From positions 1-24,253 of the forward strand of contig JBAVJB010000103.1 in NCBI GenBank assembly GCA_049687495.1: a stretch of 24,253 nucleotides of DNA, given 5' to 3'. Both the position numbers and the translations under genes were made by a program. Source of the DNA: Salinimicrobium sp049687495. Its GTDB lineage: Bacteria > Bacteroidota > Bacteroidia > Flavobacteriales > Flavobacteriaceae. Under the pieces are notes generated by a model. That model was given only the letters and a program-made list of their open reading frames with translations, did not search any database and was not told the DNA's origin. Below, one piece after another: positions 13,880 to 21,920 of this stretch; position 1 is the stretch's first letter, and the number at the start of each line of letters is the position of its first letter.

Positions 13880-14515
13880 ATGAAATCAATTACGATCAAC
13901 GGATCTAAAAGAGAAAGCGTAGGCAAGAAAGCTACAAAAGCCTTACGTAATGCTGGACAGGTTCCTTGCGTACTATACGGGGGAGATCAGCCATTACACT
14001 TTGCAGCAGACGAGATTGCCTTTAAAGACCTGGTGTACACTCCAGATGTACATACTGTGGTTATTGAATTGAAAGATGGATCGAAGTACAATGCTGTTCT
14101 TCAGGACATCCAGTTCCACCCTGTAACCGATGCTATTTTGCACATTGATTTCTACGAGATCTTTGAAGACAAAGAGATCTCAATGGAAATTCCGGTTCAC
14201 ACTACAGGAGTTCCTCGCGGTGTTAAGAACGGTGGGGTATTGAGATTCAACCTTCGTCGTATGAGAGTAAAAGGCCTTCCAGGAAACCTTCCTGACTTTA
14301 TCGAGGCTGATGTTACTCCGCTTAAGATTGGTAACAAACTTTATGTTACTGCTCTTAAGAGCGATGACTACAAGATCATGCACCCAGATAACACTGTTGT
14401 TTGCCAGGTTAGAACTTCCCGTAACGTTGTTGCTCTTGATGAAGAGGAAGACGAAGTGGAAGAAGGAGCTGATGAAGTACCGGCAACTGAAGTTAAAGAG
14501 AACGAAAACGAATAA
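13880..14515 (+). CDS. rplY: 50S ribosomal protein L25 / general stress protein Ctc
   Basis: The 211-aa long-form L25 binds 5S rRNA in the large ribosomal subunit. An N-terminal L25 domain (about 1-95: SITINGSKRESVGKKATKALR, QVPCVLYGG, FHPVTDAILHIDFYEI) is followed by the TL5/Ctc C-terminal beta domain (96-185), then a strongly acidic tail (DEEEDEVEEGADE onward) usual in Bacteroidota. It has its own promoter and a strong terminator right after the stop, so it is probably a monocistronic unit. Confidence 0.96.
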   Translation: MKSITINGSKRESVGKKATKALRNAGQVPCVLYGGDQPLHFAADEIAFKDLVYTPDVHTVVIELKDGSKYNAVLQDIQFHPVTDAILHIDFYEIFEDKEISMEIPVHTTGVPRGVKNGGVLRFNLRRMRVKGLPGNLPDFIEADVTPLKIGNKLYVTALKSDDYKIMHPDNTVVCQVRTSRNVVALDEEEDEVEEGADEVPATEVKENENE

Positions 14516-14537
14516 GCCTAGCTTAGTTTTCAATCAT

Positions 14538-14567
14538 AAAAGCATCCCGATTTCGGGATGCTTTTTT
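14538..14567 (+). terminator. Terminator of rplY
   Basis: GCATCCCGA pairs with TCGGGATGC around a TT loop, flanked by AAAA and TTTTTT, a textbook intrinsic terminator 22 nt after the rplY stop. Confidence 0.92.
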
Positions 14568-14587
14568 ATTTTTACCAAAACGAAACT

Positions 14588-15211
14588 ATGCTTTCTTTCT
14601 TCGGAAGACTCATTGGTAAGCAAAAAAAAGAAGAAATTCCCCCTATGAAGAAGTTTCTTATCGTTGGACTTGGTAACATTGGTCCAAAATATCATAACAC
14701 GCGACATAATATAGGTTTCCAGGTGCTGGACGAACTGGCAGCCGAGGAAGACTTTACTTTTGAAACCCAGAAACTGGGCGATGTTGCTACCTATAAATTC
14801 AAAGGCAGGACTTTCATCCTGCTGAAGCCTTCCACTTTTATGAATCTTAGCGGAAAGGCTGTGAATTATTGGCTGCAAAAGGAGAAGGTGCCGCTGGAGA
14901 ACCTGCTGGTGATCACAGATGATCTTAATTTACCCTTCGGGAGCATTCGCGTCAAGACCAAAGGCAGCGACGGCGGCCACAATGGTTTAAAAGACATTCA
15001 GGCGCAGCTCAACACCACTAAGTACAACCGTTTTCGTTTCGGAATAAGTGACGAGTTCACAAAAGGCCGGCAGGTAGATTACGTGCTGGGCGAGTGGGAA
15101 GAGGAGGAGCTAAAGAAGCTGCCCGAACGCCTGAAGAAGTCCGTGGAAGTGATAAAATCTTTTGGCACCGCGGGAATTAATAATACAATGAATACCTTTA
15201 ACGGAAAATAG
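14588..15211 (+). CDS. pth: Peptidyl-tRNA hydrolase
   Basis: The 207-aa cytoplasmic esterase frees tRNA from stalled peptidyl-tRNAs. Catalytic residues are in place: N30 (VGLGN), H40 (NTRHNIGF), N85 (STFMNLSG), D111 (DDLNLPFG) and H130-N131 (GGHNGLKD). The core begins at M20 (MKKFLIVGLG). I chose the ATG at 14588, which adds a 19-residue hydrophobic/basic leader (LSFFGRLIGKQKKEE) like the extensions I recall in other flavobacterial Pth. An in-frame ATG at 14558 lies inside the rplY terminator stem and is rejected. Starting at 14645 is also possible. ribF follows after 9 nt. Confidence 0.94.
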   Translation: MLSFFGRLIGKQKKEEIPPMKKFLIVGLGNIGPKYHNTRHNIGFQVLDELAAEEDFTFETQKLGDVATYKFKGRTFILLKPSTFMNLSGKAVNYWLQKEKVPLENLLVITDDLNLPFGSIRVKTKGSDGGHNGLKDIQAQLNTTKYNRFRFGISDEFTKGRQVDYVLGEWEEEELKKLPERLKKSVEVIKSFGTAGINNTMNTFNGK

Positions 15212-15220
15212 GCTGACATC

Positions 15221-16159
15221 TTGAAAGAACACAAAGGAGCCAACGCTTTTCATAGTGAGCATCATACCGTAGTGACCATAGGAACCTTTGACGGGGTGCA
15301 CGTGGGCCATCAAAAGATCATTGAGAGGCTGGTCAATACTGCCAAAGCCAGTAATTTAGAATCGGCTATTCTTACCTTTTTTCCGCACCCGCGAATGGTG
15401 CTTCAAAAAGACTCAAGTATCAAGTTGATCAACACCATTAAAGAGCGAAAGGAGATCCTTGAAAAAACAGGGGTTGACCATCTCATCATACACCCTTTCA
15501 CGCAGCAATTCTCCAGGCTTAGCGCTCGCGAATTTGTACGGGACATCCTGGTCAATAAGTTACGGGCCAAAAAGGTCATTATTGGCTATGATCACAGGTT
15601 TGGCCGCAACCGCACTGCCGATATTAACGACCTGCGAAAATTCGGGATCGAGTACGGTTTTGACGTTGAAGAAATTTCCGAGCAGGATATCGAAGAGGTT
15701 GCGGTAAGTTCAACAAAGATCAGGAATGCTCTTTTAGAGGGGAAAGTTGAGCTGGCTAATCGCTACTTGAGTTATCCATTTGCTTTGGCCGGTACCGTGG
15801 TAAGAGGTAAAGGTCTTGGGAAAGAGTTGTTGTATCCAACTGCTAACCTGCACATTGAGGAAGAATATAAGCTTATCCCGAAGAACGGCGTTTACGTGGT
15901 TCGTACACAAATAGAGGAGGTGACCGTGTTTGGGATGATGAATATTGGCACCAATCCTACCGTTGGTGGGACAGAAAAGACCATAGAAACCCACTTTTTC
16001 GACCTTGAGATGGATCTTTACGGAAGATACCTGAGCATTGAAATGCTCACCCGCATTAGGGATGAGAAGAAATTTGACAGCATTGAAGGCCTAAAGATCG
16101 CCATGAAGCAGGATGAGGCCTTTAGCAGGCAGTATATCCTCGATAACTATGCTGAATAA
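15221..16159 (+). CDS. ribF: Bifunctional riboflavin kinase / FAD synthetase
   Basis: The 312-aa cytoplasmic enzyme phosphorylates riboflavin to FMN and adenylylates FMN to FAD. The N-terminal nucleotidyltransferase domain has TIGTFDGVHVGH (19-30) and SSTKIRNALLEG (about 163-174). The C-terminal riboflavin kinase domain begins with GTVVRGKGLGKELLYPTANL, with the PTAN signature. The start is TTG at 15221: it gives the expected short N-terminal extension before VVTIGTFDG, and no ATG or GTG fits better. The next gene starts inside its last codons (11-nt overlap). pth ends 9 nt upstream. Confidence 0.95.
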   Translation: MKEHKGANAFHSEHHTVVTIGTFDGVHVGHQKIIERLVNTAKASNLESAILTFFPHPRMVLQKDSSIKLINTIKERKEILEKTGVDHLIIHPFTQQFSRLSAREFVRDILVNKLRAKKVIIGYDHRFGRNRTADINDLRKFGIEYGFDVEEISEQDIEEVAVSSTKIRNALLEGKVELANRYLSYPFALAGTVVRGKGLGKELLYPTANLHIEEEYKLIPKNGVYVVRTQIEEVTVFGMMNIGTNPTVGGTEKTIETHFFDLEMDLYGRYLSIEMLTRIRDEKKFDSIEGLKIAMKQDEAFSRQYILDNYAE

Positions 16160-17468
16160 ATGGCTTTTCACCCGCATTGACAATTCTGCCCTGGTGGTGT
16201 TTAGGATCCTCTTCGGGATCTTAATTGCGGCTGAGGCTGTTGGGGGCATTTTTACCGGCTGGGTAAACAGGGCCCTTATCAAGCCTAATTTCACCTTTAA
16301 CTTTATTGGCTTTGAATTTTTGCAGCCACTGCCCGGCAATGGCATGATCTGGTATTACGCCGTTCTTGGCGTATTGGGAGTCTTTGTTGCGGCAGGCTTT
16401 CGGTATCGGCTAAGCATGAGCCTGTATACGATCATGTGGGCGGGTGTTTACCTTATGCAAAAGTCTTCCTACAACAACCACTACTATTTATTGATGCTGC
16501 TGTGCTTTCTCATGATCTTTGTGCCGGCACATCGCTACGCATCCATTGATACAAAGCTCAACCCAAAGCTAAAAAAGATCAGCATGCCGCGCTGGGTGTG
16601 GCTGCTGCTGGTGCTGCAAATGTGGCTGGTCTACACCTATGCTTCCATAGCAAAATTGTATCCAGACTGGCTGGACGGGACTTTGCCCGGCTTGCTTATG
16701 GCTTCCCGCAAGGATTACTGGTTGATCGGAGATTTTCTGCAGCTGGAATGGGTGAAGTATGTAATCGCTTACTTCGGAATTCTTTTTGACCTGTTGATCG
16801 TGCCTTTGCTGCTGTGGAAAAGAACCCGTTTTTTCGCATTTTTGGCAGCCATATTTTTCCACCTTTTCAACAGCTTCATTTTTCACATCGGTATTTTCCC
16901 TTACCTCTCGCTGGCTTTCATCCTTTTCTTTTTTCCTTCGGAAAAGATCAACAGGTATTTCCTCTGGAAAAAGCCATTTTACGATGCTCATGAAATTATT
17001 GTTCCGTCTTACCGGAAGCCTTTGCTGTGGGCCTTTGGCCTCTGGTTCCTGGTGCAGCTCTCTTTGCCGCTGCGGCACTGGTTCTTTCAGGACGACGTGC
17101 TGTGGACCGAAGAAGGTCACCGCCTAAGCTGGCGCATGATGCTGAGGTCGAAATCGGGCAGGATCCAATATAAGGTGGTGAATAAGGAACATCCCGGCGA
17201 CACGCTCTTTATTCAGAATTCAAAATACCTCTCCCATAAACAATCCTTTGCCCTGCCTTCAAAGCCCGATCTCATTTGGCAGTTCGCGCAGCGGTTGAAG
17301 AATGAGTTTGCCGAAAAAGGCCACGATGTGGAGATCTATGTAGACAGTAAAGTTAGCGTTAACGGTTCCTCTTATGAGCGCTTTATAGACCCTTCGGTTG
17401 ACCTCGCAGCCGAAAAATGGCGACATTTTAGCCATTCCCCGTGGATTTTACCCTCTCCAAAAGACTAG
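16149..17468 (+). CDS. HTTM domain, vitamin-K-dependent gamma-carboxylase-like membrane protein
   Basis: The 439-aa integral membrane protein has many hydrophobic helices up to about residue 320 and a soluble C-terminal part. Landmarks of the VKGC/HTTM family are FRILFGILIAAE near the start, YNNHYYLLMLLCFLMIFVPAHRYASID (108-134), YASIAKLYPDW (164-174, K169), FDLLIVPLLL and IFFHLFNSFIFHIGIFP. In animals VKGC carboxylates Glu using vitamin K. Menaquinone is the likely quinone here, but the target is unknown. The ATG at 16149 overlaps ribF by 11 nt; an in-frame upstream start would add residues that do not resemble the family. Confidence 0.88.
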   Translation: MLNKWLFTRIDNSALVVFRILFGILIAAEAVGGIFTGWVNRALIKPNFTFNFIGFEFLQPLPGNGMIWYYAVLGVLGVFVAAGFRYRLSMSLYTIMWAGVYLMQKSSYNNHYYLLMLLCFLMIFVPAHRYASIDTKLNPKLKKISMPRWVWLLLVLQMWLVYTYASIAKLYPDWLDGTLPGLLMASRKDYWLIGDFLQLEWVKYVIAYFGILFDLLIVPLLLWKRTRFFAFLAAIFFHLFNSFIFHIGIFPYLSLAFILFFFPSEKINRYFLWKKPFYDAHEIIVPSYRKPLLWAFGLWFLVQLSLPLRHWFFQDDVLWTEEGHRLSWRMMLRSKSGRIQYKVVNKEHPGDTLFIQNSKYLSHKQSFALPSKPDLIWQFAQRLKNEFAEKGHDVEIYVDSKVSVNGSSYERFIDPSVDLAAEKWRHFSHSPWILPSPKD

Positions 17469-17474
17469 ATTTTT

Positions 17475-17482
17475 TACTTTTG
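17475..17482 (+). promoter_or_regulatory. Candidate -7 box for serS
   Basis: TACTTTTG is a full -7 match, starting 6 nt after the HTTM stop and 56 nt before the serS ATG. No good TTTG occurs at -33. Confidence 0.45.
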
Positions 17483-17530
17483 TTCCCTGAGCTGAAAATT
17501 TTGTTCAGATAATCTTCAAAAACGACAACT

Positions 17531-18802
17531 ATGTTACAGGTAGCCAATATTCGGGCGAATAAAGAGGCATATCTCGCGGCCTTAAAAAAGCGAAATTTTG
17601 ATGCCGAACAAATTTTTTCCGAAGTGCTGGAACTGGATGAAACGCGCCGTTCCACCCAGGCAGAACTGGATGAGCAACTGGCCGAATCCAACAGGTTGTC
17701 AAGAGAGATCGGCATGCTTTTTAAGACCGGCGAGCACCAAAAAGCCAATCGCCTTAAGGAGCAGAGTTCAGAATTAAAGGAGTCTACAAAAGCCCTTGCT
17801 GAAAAACTTGCCGAAACCACTGCTGCGCTCAACAGGCAGCTTTACAATATTCCCAACGTACCTAATGACATAGTTCCTGCAGGAACTTCTGAAGAAGATA
17901 ACCTTGAGGTTTTCAAAGAAGGAGATGTGCCTGCGCTTGCGGAAGGATCTTTGCCGCACTGGGAGCTGGCTAAGAAATACGACATCATTGATTTTGAGCT
18001 GGGGAACAAGATCACCGGCGCCGGGTTTCCGGTCTATAAAGGCAAAGGAGCTCGCCTGCAACGCGCGTTGATCTCTTACTTCCTGGACAAGAACGTGGCC
18101 GCCGGCTATACCGAATTCCAGATGCCGTTGATGGTGAACGAAGCTTCAGGTTACGGTACAGGACAGTTGCCCGATAAAGAAGGCCAGATGTACCACGTTA
18201 CTGAAGACAATCTTTACCTTATCCCAACCGCCGAAGTTCCTGTGACCAACATGTTTAGGGACGAAATGCTTTCTGAAAAAGACCTGCCCATCGCCTGCAC
18301 CGGCTACACCCCGTGTTTCAGGAGAGAGGCCGGTTCTTACGGGGCTCACGTACGTGGGTTGAACAGGTTGCATCAGTTCGATAAGGTAGAGATCGTGAGA
18401 ATCGAAAAACCAGAAAATTCTTATGCCGCGCTTGATCAAATGGTAGAGCAGGTGAAAGATATTCTACGCGAGCTGAAATTGCCTTACAGGATCTTAAGGC
18501 TTTGCGGTGGCGACCTCGGTTTCACCTCGGCGCTTACCTATGACTTTGAGGTGTTCTCAACTGCGCAGGATCGCTGGCTGGAGATCAGTTCGGTTTCTAA
18601 CTTTGAAACCTTCCAGGCCAATCGCCTGAAGCTGCGTTATAAATCTGCCGATGGTAAAAAACAGCTGGCTCACACCCTTAACGGCAGTGCATTGGCGCTT
18701 CCGAGGGTTTTGGCCGGAATCCTGGAGAATTATCAAACTCCCGAAGGTATTAAGGTGCCTGAAGTGTTGATCCCTTATACCGGCTTTAGCATCATAGACT
18801 AA
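17531..18802 (+). CDS. serS: Seryl-tRNA synthetase
   Basis: The 423-aa class II synthetase charges tRNA-Ser. The N-terminal antiparallel coiled-coil arm that grips the long variable arm of tRNA-Ser spans about 28-105. The catalytic domain shows the TAEV serine-binding motif (T233-E235), motif 2 FRREAGSYG (263-271) and motif 3 NGSALALPRVLAGILE (from N384, with R392). Length is typical. It is followed by a palindrome copy and then a strong terminator, so it forms the end of its transcription unit. Confidence 0.97.
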   Translation: MLQVANIRANKEAYLAALKKRNFDAEQIFSEVLELDETRRSTQAELDEQLAESNRLSREIGMLFKTGEHQKANRLKEQSSELKESTKALAEKLAETTAALNRQLYNIPNVPNDIVPAGTSEEDNLEVFKEGDVPALAEGSLPHWELAKKYDIIDFELGNKITGAGFPVYKGKGARLQRALISYFLDKNVAAGYTEFQMPLMVNEASGYGTGQLPDKEGQMYHVTEDNLYLIPTAEVPVTNMFRDEMLSEKDLPIACTGYTPCFRREAGSYGAHVRGLNRLHQFDKVEIVRIEKPENSYAALDQMVEQVKDILRELKLPYRILRLCGGDLGFTSALTYDFEVFSTAQDRWLEISSVSNFETFQANRLKLRYKSADGKKQLAHTLNGSALALPRVLAGILENYQTPEGIKVPEVLIPYTGFSIID

Positions 18803-18808
18803 GAGGTC

Positions 18809-18827
18809 TCAAAAATGACATTTTTGA
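18809..18827. repeat. Dispersed palindrome, copy 6, after serS
   Basis: A 9-bp-arm copy of the core (central A) starts 6 nt after the serS stop. Its last two bases are the first two of the following terminator stem, so the two hairpins are mutually exclusive at the junction. Confidence 0.85.
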
Positions 18828-18862
18828 TCCCCCGTCCCAACAGGCGGGGGATCTTCTTTTTT
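18826..18862 (+). terminator. Terminator of serS
   Basis: GATCCCCCG and CGGGGGATC form a 9-bp perfect stem with a 10-nt loop, followed by TTCTTTTTT. Confidence 0.92.
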
Positions 18863-18884
18863 AAAAATAAAAGCGTCATTTTCT

Positions 18885-18892
18885 TATCTTTA
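18885..18892 (+). promoter_or_regulatory. Weak -7 box for the TPR gene
   Basis: TATCTTTA differs from TAnnTTTG at the last base and lies 14 nt before the ATG; no -33 box is evident. Confidence 0.25.
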
Positions 18893-18906
18893 TAAAAAAT
18901 AGTTGG

Positions 18907-20691
18907 ATGCGCAGCCTCTACCTCTTGTTATGTTTTTTCCTTTTCAGTTTTGCCGGTTTTTCACAGAGTGAACAATTGGCAAGGAATTATTTTGAAAAAG
19001 GAGAATTTGAAAAGGCAGAGAATATCTACGAGAAGTTGGTGGAACAGGAGCCGGGAAATCCTTCTTTTTTTATGGGCCTCATTAGCACCTATCAGCAACT
19101 TGAGAAATACAAACAGGCCGAAAAACTGCTGAAGGAAAAGGTAAATACTACTGCCAATGCACCGCATTACCTGGTCGAAGTAGGTTATAACTATCAGCTG
19201 CAGGACAAAAAAGAAGAGGCCGAACGCTTTTACGATGAGGCGCTAAGCGCCATAGAATCCAGGCCCAATTATGCCTTTTCCATTGCCCGTACCTTCGAGA
19301 AATACAGCCTGCTAGACAATGCTGTGAAGGCCTACGAGCTGGGGATGAAAATGAATTCAGATGCTCAATATTATATTCAGCTGGCGCGGCTTTACGGGGA
19401 GCAGGGCGAGATCGAGAAAATGTTCAGCAATTATATTGACGTCATTGGCACAAACCCCGATCTTTTGCCGGCGGTGAGCCGAATTTACGGGCAGTTCATC
19501 ACAGATGATCCTGCCAATGAAGCCAACATCATCTTTAGAAAACTGCTGCTTAAAAAGCTACAGGAAGATCAGAATATCCTGTTCAATCAAATGTTGAGTT
19601 GGCTTTTTGTGCAGCAAAAGGAGTTCAAAAAAGCCTTTTTACAGGAGAAGGCGATCTACCGCCGCGAAAACCAGGGGCTGGGGCAGATCATGCGGCTAAC
19701 CCTTCTTTCAAAGGAAGAAGGGGAACAGGAGACAGCCCTGGAGCTGCTGGATTTTGTAATTGCCGAAGCCCGGCAGGAGGAGGTAAAGTTGCAGGCAGAA
19801 CAGTTAAGGCTGAAGATCCTGCAGGAGACGCTTCCGAAGAAAAAATATCCCGAGATAGAGACTGCATACGAACAGCTTTTTGCGATCTATGGCAACGGGC
19901 TAATTACACTCTCTTTACAAATAGATTATGCCAATTTCCTGGCATTTAACGAAGGCAAAACAGATAAAGCCGAAGCCGTTCTTAAAGGTTTTCTGGACAA
20001 GGATCTTAAGAAATTTGAACAGGCAGCGGTAAAAATGGCACTTTCGGACATTCTTGTGCTGGATGAGAAATTCAACCAGGCACTCATTTACTACACCCAG
20101 GTGCAAAACCTGGTAGAGAATGACGTGATCGCGCAGATGGCGCGGTTTAAGGTGGCGAAGACAAGCTACTACAAGGGCGACTTCAAATGGGCGGGCATAC
20201 AGCTGGACGTGTTGAAATCGGCGACCTCGCAGTTGATCGCTAACGACGCCATGGAGCTAAGTTTGCTTATCAGCGAAAATTCCCTGGAAGACTCCACTCA
20301 AACCGCTTTAAAGCAGTACGCAAGAGCAGACCTGTTGGCTTTTCAGAAAAAAGAAGAAGCAGCCATTGAGCTTTTGAGTAAGTTGTTGCAGGAGCACAAA
20401 GGAGAGAAGATCGAAGACGATGCGCTGCTTAAGCAGGCGCAGCTGTACGAAGATCAGGAAGAATATGAAAAGGCCGAGGCCAATTATTTGAGCATTATTG
20501 CAAACTATAAAGACGGCGTTTTAGCCGATAATGCGCACTATCTTTTAGCCGAACTCTATGCCAATGAGCTGCAGCAGCCTGAAAAAGCGCAGGACTTTTA
20601 TGAAAAAATTGTCTTTAATTACGCCGATAGTATTTACTTTGTCGATGCCCGAAAGAAATTCAGGCGGCTACGCGGCGACGAGCTGGAGTAG
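18907..20691 (+). CDS. Exported tetratricopeptide-repeat protein
   Basis: The 594-aa protein has a signal peptide (residues 1-19, RSLYLLLCFFLFSFAGFSQ) and is alpha-helical throughout, built of TPR-like helix pairs. The first is about 23-56 (ARNYFEKGEFEKAENIYEKL), then about 58-90 and 92-125. Further copies occur near the C-terminus (DQEEYEKAEANYLSIIANY; QPEKAQDFYEKIVFNYADS). It presumably sits in the periplasm as a protein-protein scaffold. Partners are unknown. The neighbourhood serS, TPR, DUF4286, rsmA, mgtE is, as far as I remember, conserved in Flavobacteriaceae, but gives no clear function. Confidence 0.88.
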   Translation: MRSLYLLLCFFLFSFAGFSQSEQLARNYFEKGEFEKAENIYEKLVEQEPGNPSFFMGLISTYQQLEKYKQAEKLLKEKVNTTANAPHYLVEVGYNYQLQDKKEEAERFYDEALSAIESRPNYAFSIARTFEKYSLLDNAVKAYELGMKMNSDAQYYIQLARLYGEQGEIEKMFSNYIDVIGTNPDLLPAVSRIYGQFITDDPANEANIIFRKLLLKKLQEDQNILFNQMLSWLFVQQKEFKKAFLQEKAIYRRENQGLGQIMRLTLLSKEEGEQETALELLDFVIAEARQEEVKLQAEQLRLKILQETLPKKKYPEIETAYEQLFAIYGNGLITLSLQIDYANFLAFNEGKTDKAEAVLKGFLDKDLKKFEQAAVKMALSDILVLDEKFNQALIYYTQVQNLVENDVIAQMARFKVAKTSYYKGDFKWAGIQLDVLKSATSQLIANDAMELSLLISENSLEDSTQTALKQYARADLLAFQKKEEAAIELLSKLLQEHKGEKIEDDALLKQAQLYEDQEEYEKAEANYLSIIANYKDGVLADNAHYLLAELYANELQQPEKAQDFYEKIVFNYADSIYFVDARKKFRRLRGDELE

Positions 20692-20695
20692 CTAT

Positions 20696-20706
20696 TCAAA
20701 AATGGC
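20696..20706. repeat. Half-copy of the dispersed palindrome
   Basis: TCAAAAATGGC carries the left arm and centre of the core, but the right arm is lost (AAATTTCC). It lies 4 nt after the TPR stop, the same relative location as full copies. A weak TTCCC/GGGAA hairpin follows (20711-20729). Confidence 0.5.
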
Positions 20707-20745
20707 AAATTTCCCGGGTTTTTTGGGAAGCACAATCATAATCTT

Positions 20746-21054
20746 ATGTATATCTATAATGTTACTGTAAATATTCAGGAAGATGTCCACGACGACTGGG
20801 TGGAGTGGATGAAAAAAGAACATATTCCCGATATGCTCAAGACCGGGAAGTTCATCAAAGCCCTCATGACAAAAGTGCTGGTGAACGAGGAAATGGGCGG
20901 CATTACGTATTCTGTGCAATACACGGCCAAAAACAAAGAGATGCTGAAGCGTTACTATGAGGAGAACGCAGAGGAATTGAGGAGCAAAACAAAGCCTTTT
21001 GAAGGAAAATTCGTCGCCTTCAGGACAGAGCTGGAAGTGATTAGCGAGCAGTAA
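20746..21054 (+). CDS. DUF4286 family protein
   Basis: The 102-aa cytoplasmic protein matches DUF4286, a small Bacteroidota family with a ferredoxin-like (dimeric alpha/beta barrel type) pattern: MYIYNVTVNIQEDVHDDWVEW, HIPDMLKTGKF, then VQYTAKNKEMLKRYYEENAE. The resemblance to antibiotic-monooxygenase-like dimeric folds is inference. No catalytic residues are known to me. It is 17 nt upstream of rsmA and probably cotranscribed with it. Confidence 0.9.
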   Translation: MYIYNVTVNIQEDVHDDWVEWMKKEHIPDMLKTGKFIKALMTKVLVNEEMGGITYSVQYTAKNKEMLKRYYEENAEELRSKTKPFEGKFVAFRTELEVISEQ

Positions 21055-21071
21055 TCTTCAGAAAGAACTAC

Positions 21072-21920
21072 ATGAGCAAAAAATTCCGAAGTAAATATTC
21101 AAACAGGACCCAGCGCGATAAAAACGAGACTGCCGAAGGCCTTGTAAAGGCGAAGAAGCACCTGGGACAGCATTTTTTGAAAGACGAGAATGTGGCTTCC
21201 AAAATAGCCGACACGCTTTCTTACAGCGGCTATAGACATGTGCTTGAAATTGGCCCGGGAATGGGTGTACTCACAAAATATTTGCTTCAGAAGCCGACAG
21301 ATGTGCATGTGATCGAGATCGACACCGAAAGTGTGGCCTATCTTACTGAACACTATCCCGCCCTCCAGGGAAAGATCCACGAGAAAGATTTTTTAAAGCA
21401 TGACCTGAGTGACATTTTTGGCAAGGAAGAATTCGCCATCATTGGTAACTTCCCCTATAATATTTCGACCCAGATCGTCTTCAAAATGCTGGAACTGCGG
21501 AATTTTATCCCTGAATTTTCGGGCATGTTCCAAAAGGAAGTGGCGCAGCGCATTTGCGAAAAAGCCGGCAGCAAGACCTACGGAATACTTTCGGTGCTGG
21601 TGCAGGCCTATTATGAAGCCGATTACTTGTTCACCGTGCCGCCGAGTGTATTTAATCCGCCGCCGAAGGTGGACAGCGGAGTTTTGAGGCTCACCCGAAA
21701 AGAAGATTTTTCACTTGCATGTAATGAGAAGCTGTTCTTCAGGGTGGTGAAAACCGCATTTCAGCAACGCCGAAAAACGCTGCGCAACAGTCTTAAGATC
21801 TTTGATCTGCCCGATGATATCAAAGAAGATAGTATCTTTGGGCAGCGGCCGGAGCAGCTGAGCTTTGGCCAATTTGTGGAACTCACCCAAATTATTGAGC
21901 CTCATGCAGTTCGAGATTAA
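21072..21920 (+). CDS. rsmA: 16S rRNA (adenine1518/1519-N6)-dimethyltransferase
   Basis: The 282-aa SAM-dependent enzyme dimethylates two adjacent adenines near the 3' end of 16S rRNA, a late step of 30S assembly. Motifs are AKKHLGQHFLKDENV (27-41), SAM-binding VLEIGPGMGVLT (57-68), the acidic IEID (81-84) and catalytic NFPY (126-129; NFPY rather than NLPY is usual in this phylum as I recall). A basic 25-residue N-terminal extension (SKKFRSKYSNRTQRDK) precedes the core. No later start codon fits, so it is kept. mgtE begins within its last 17 nt. Confidence 0.96.
   Translation: MSKKFRSKYSNRTQRDKNETAEGLVKAKKHLGQHFLKDENVASKIADTLSYSGYRHVLEIGPGMGVLTKYLLQKPTDVHVIEIDTESVAYLTEHYPALQGKIHEKDFLKHDLSDIFGKEEFAIIGNFPYNISTQIVFKMLELRNFIPEFSGMFQKEVAQRICEKAGSKTYGILSVLVQAYYEADYLFTVPPSVFNPPPKVDSGVLRLTRKEDFSLACNEKLFFRVVKTAFQQRRKTLRNSLKIFDLPDDIKEDSIFGQRPEQLSFGQFVELTQIIEPHAVRD

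Noticed and set aside
14558..14560. ATG at 14558 as start of pth
   Set aside because: It is within the rplY terminator stem and would add residues not seen in the family.
16569..17120. A 183-codon minus-strand frame opposite the HTTM gene
   Set aside because: Antisense shadow; Gln/Pro/Val-rich and without recognisable domain.
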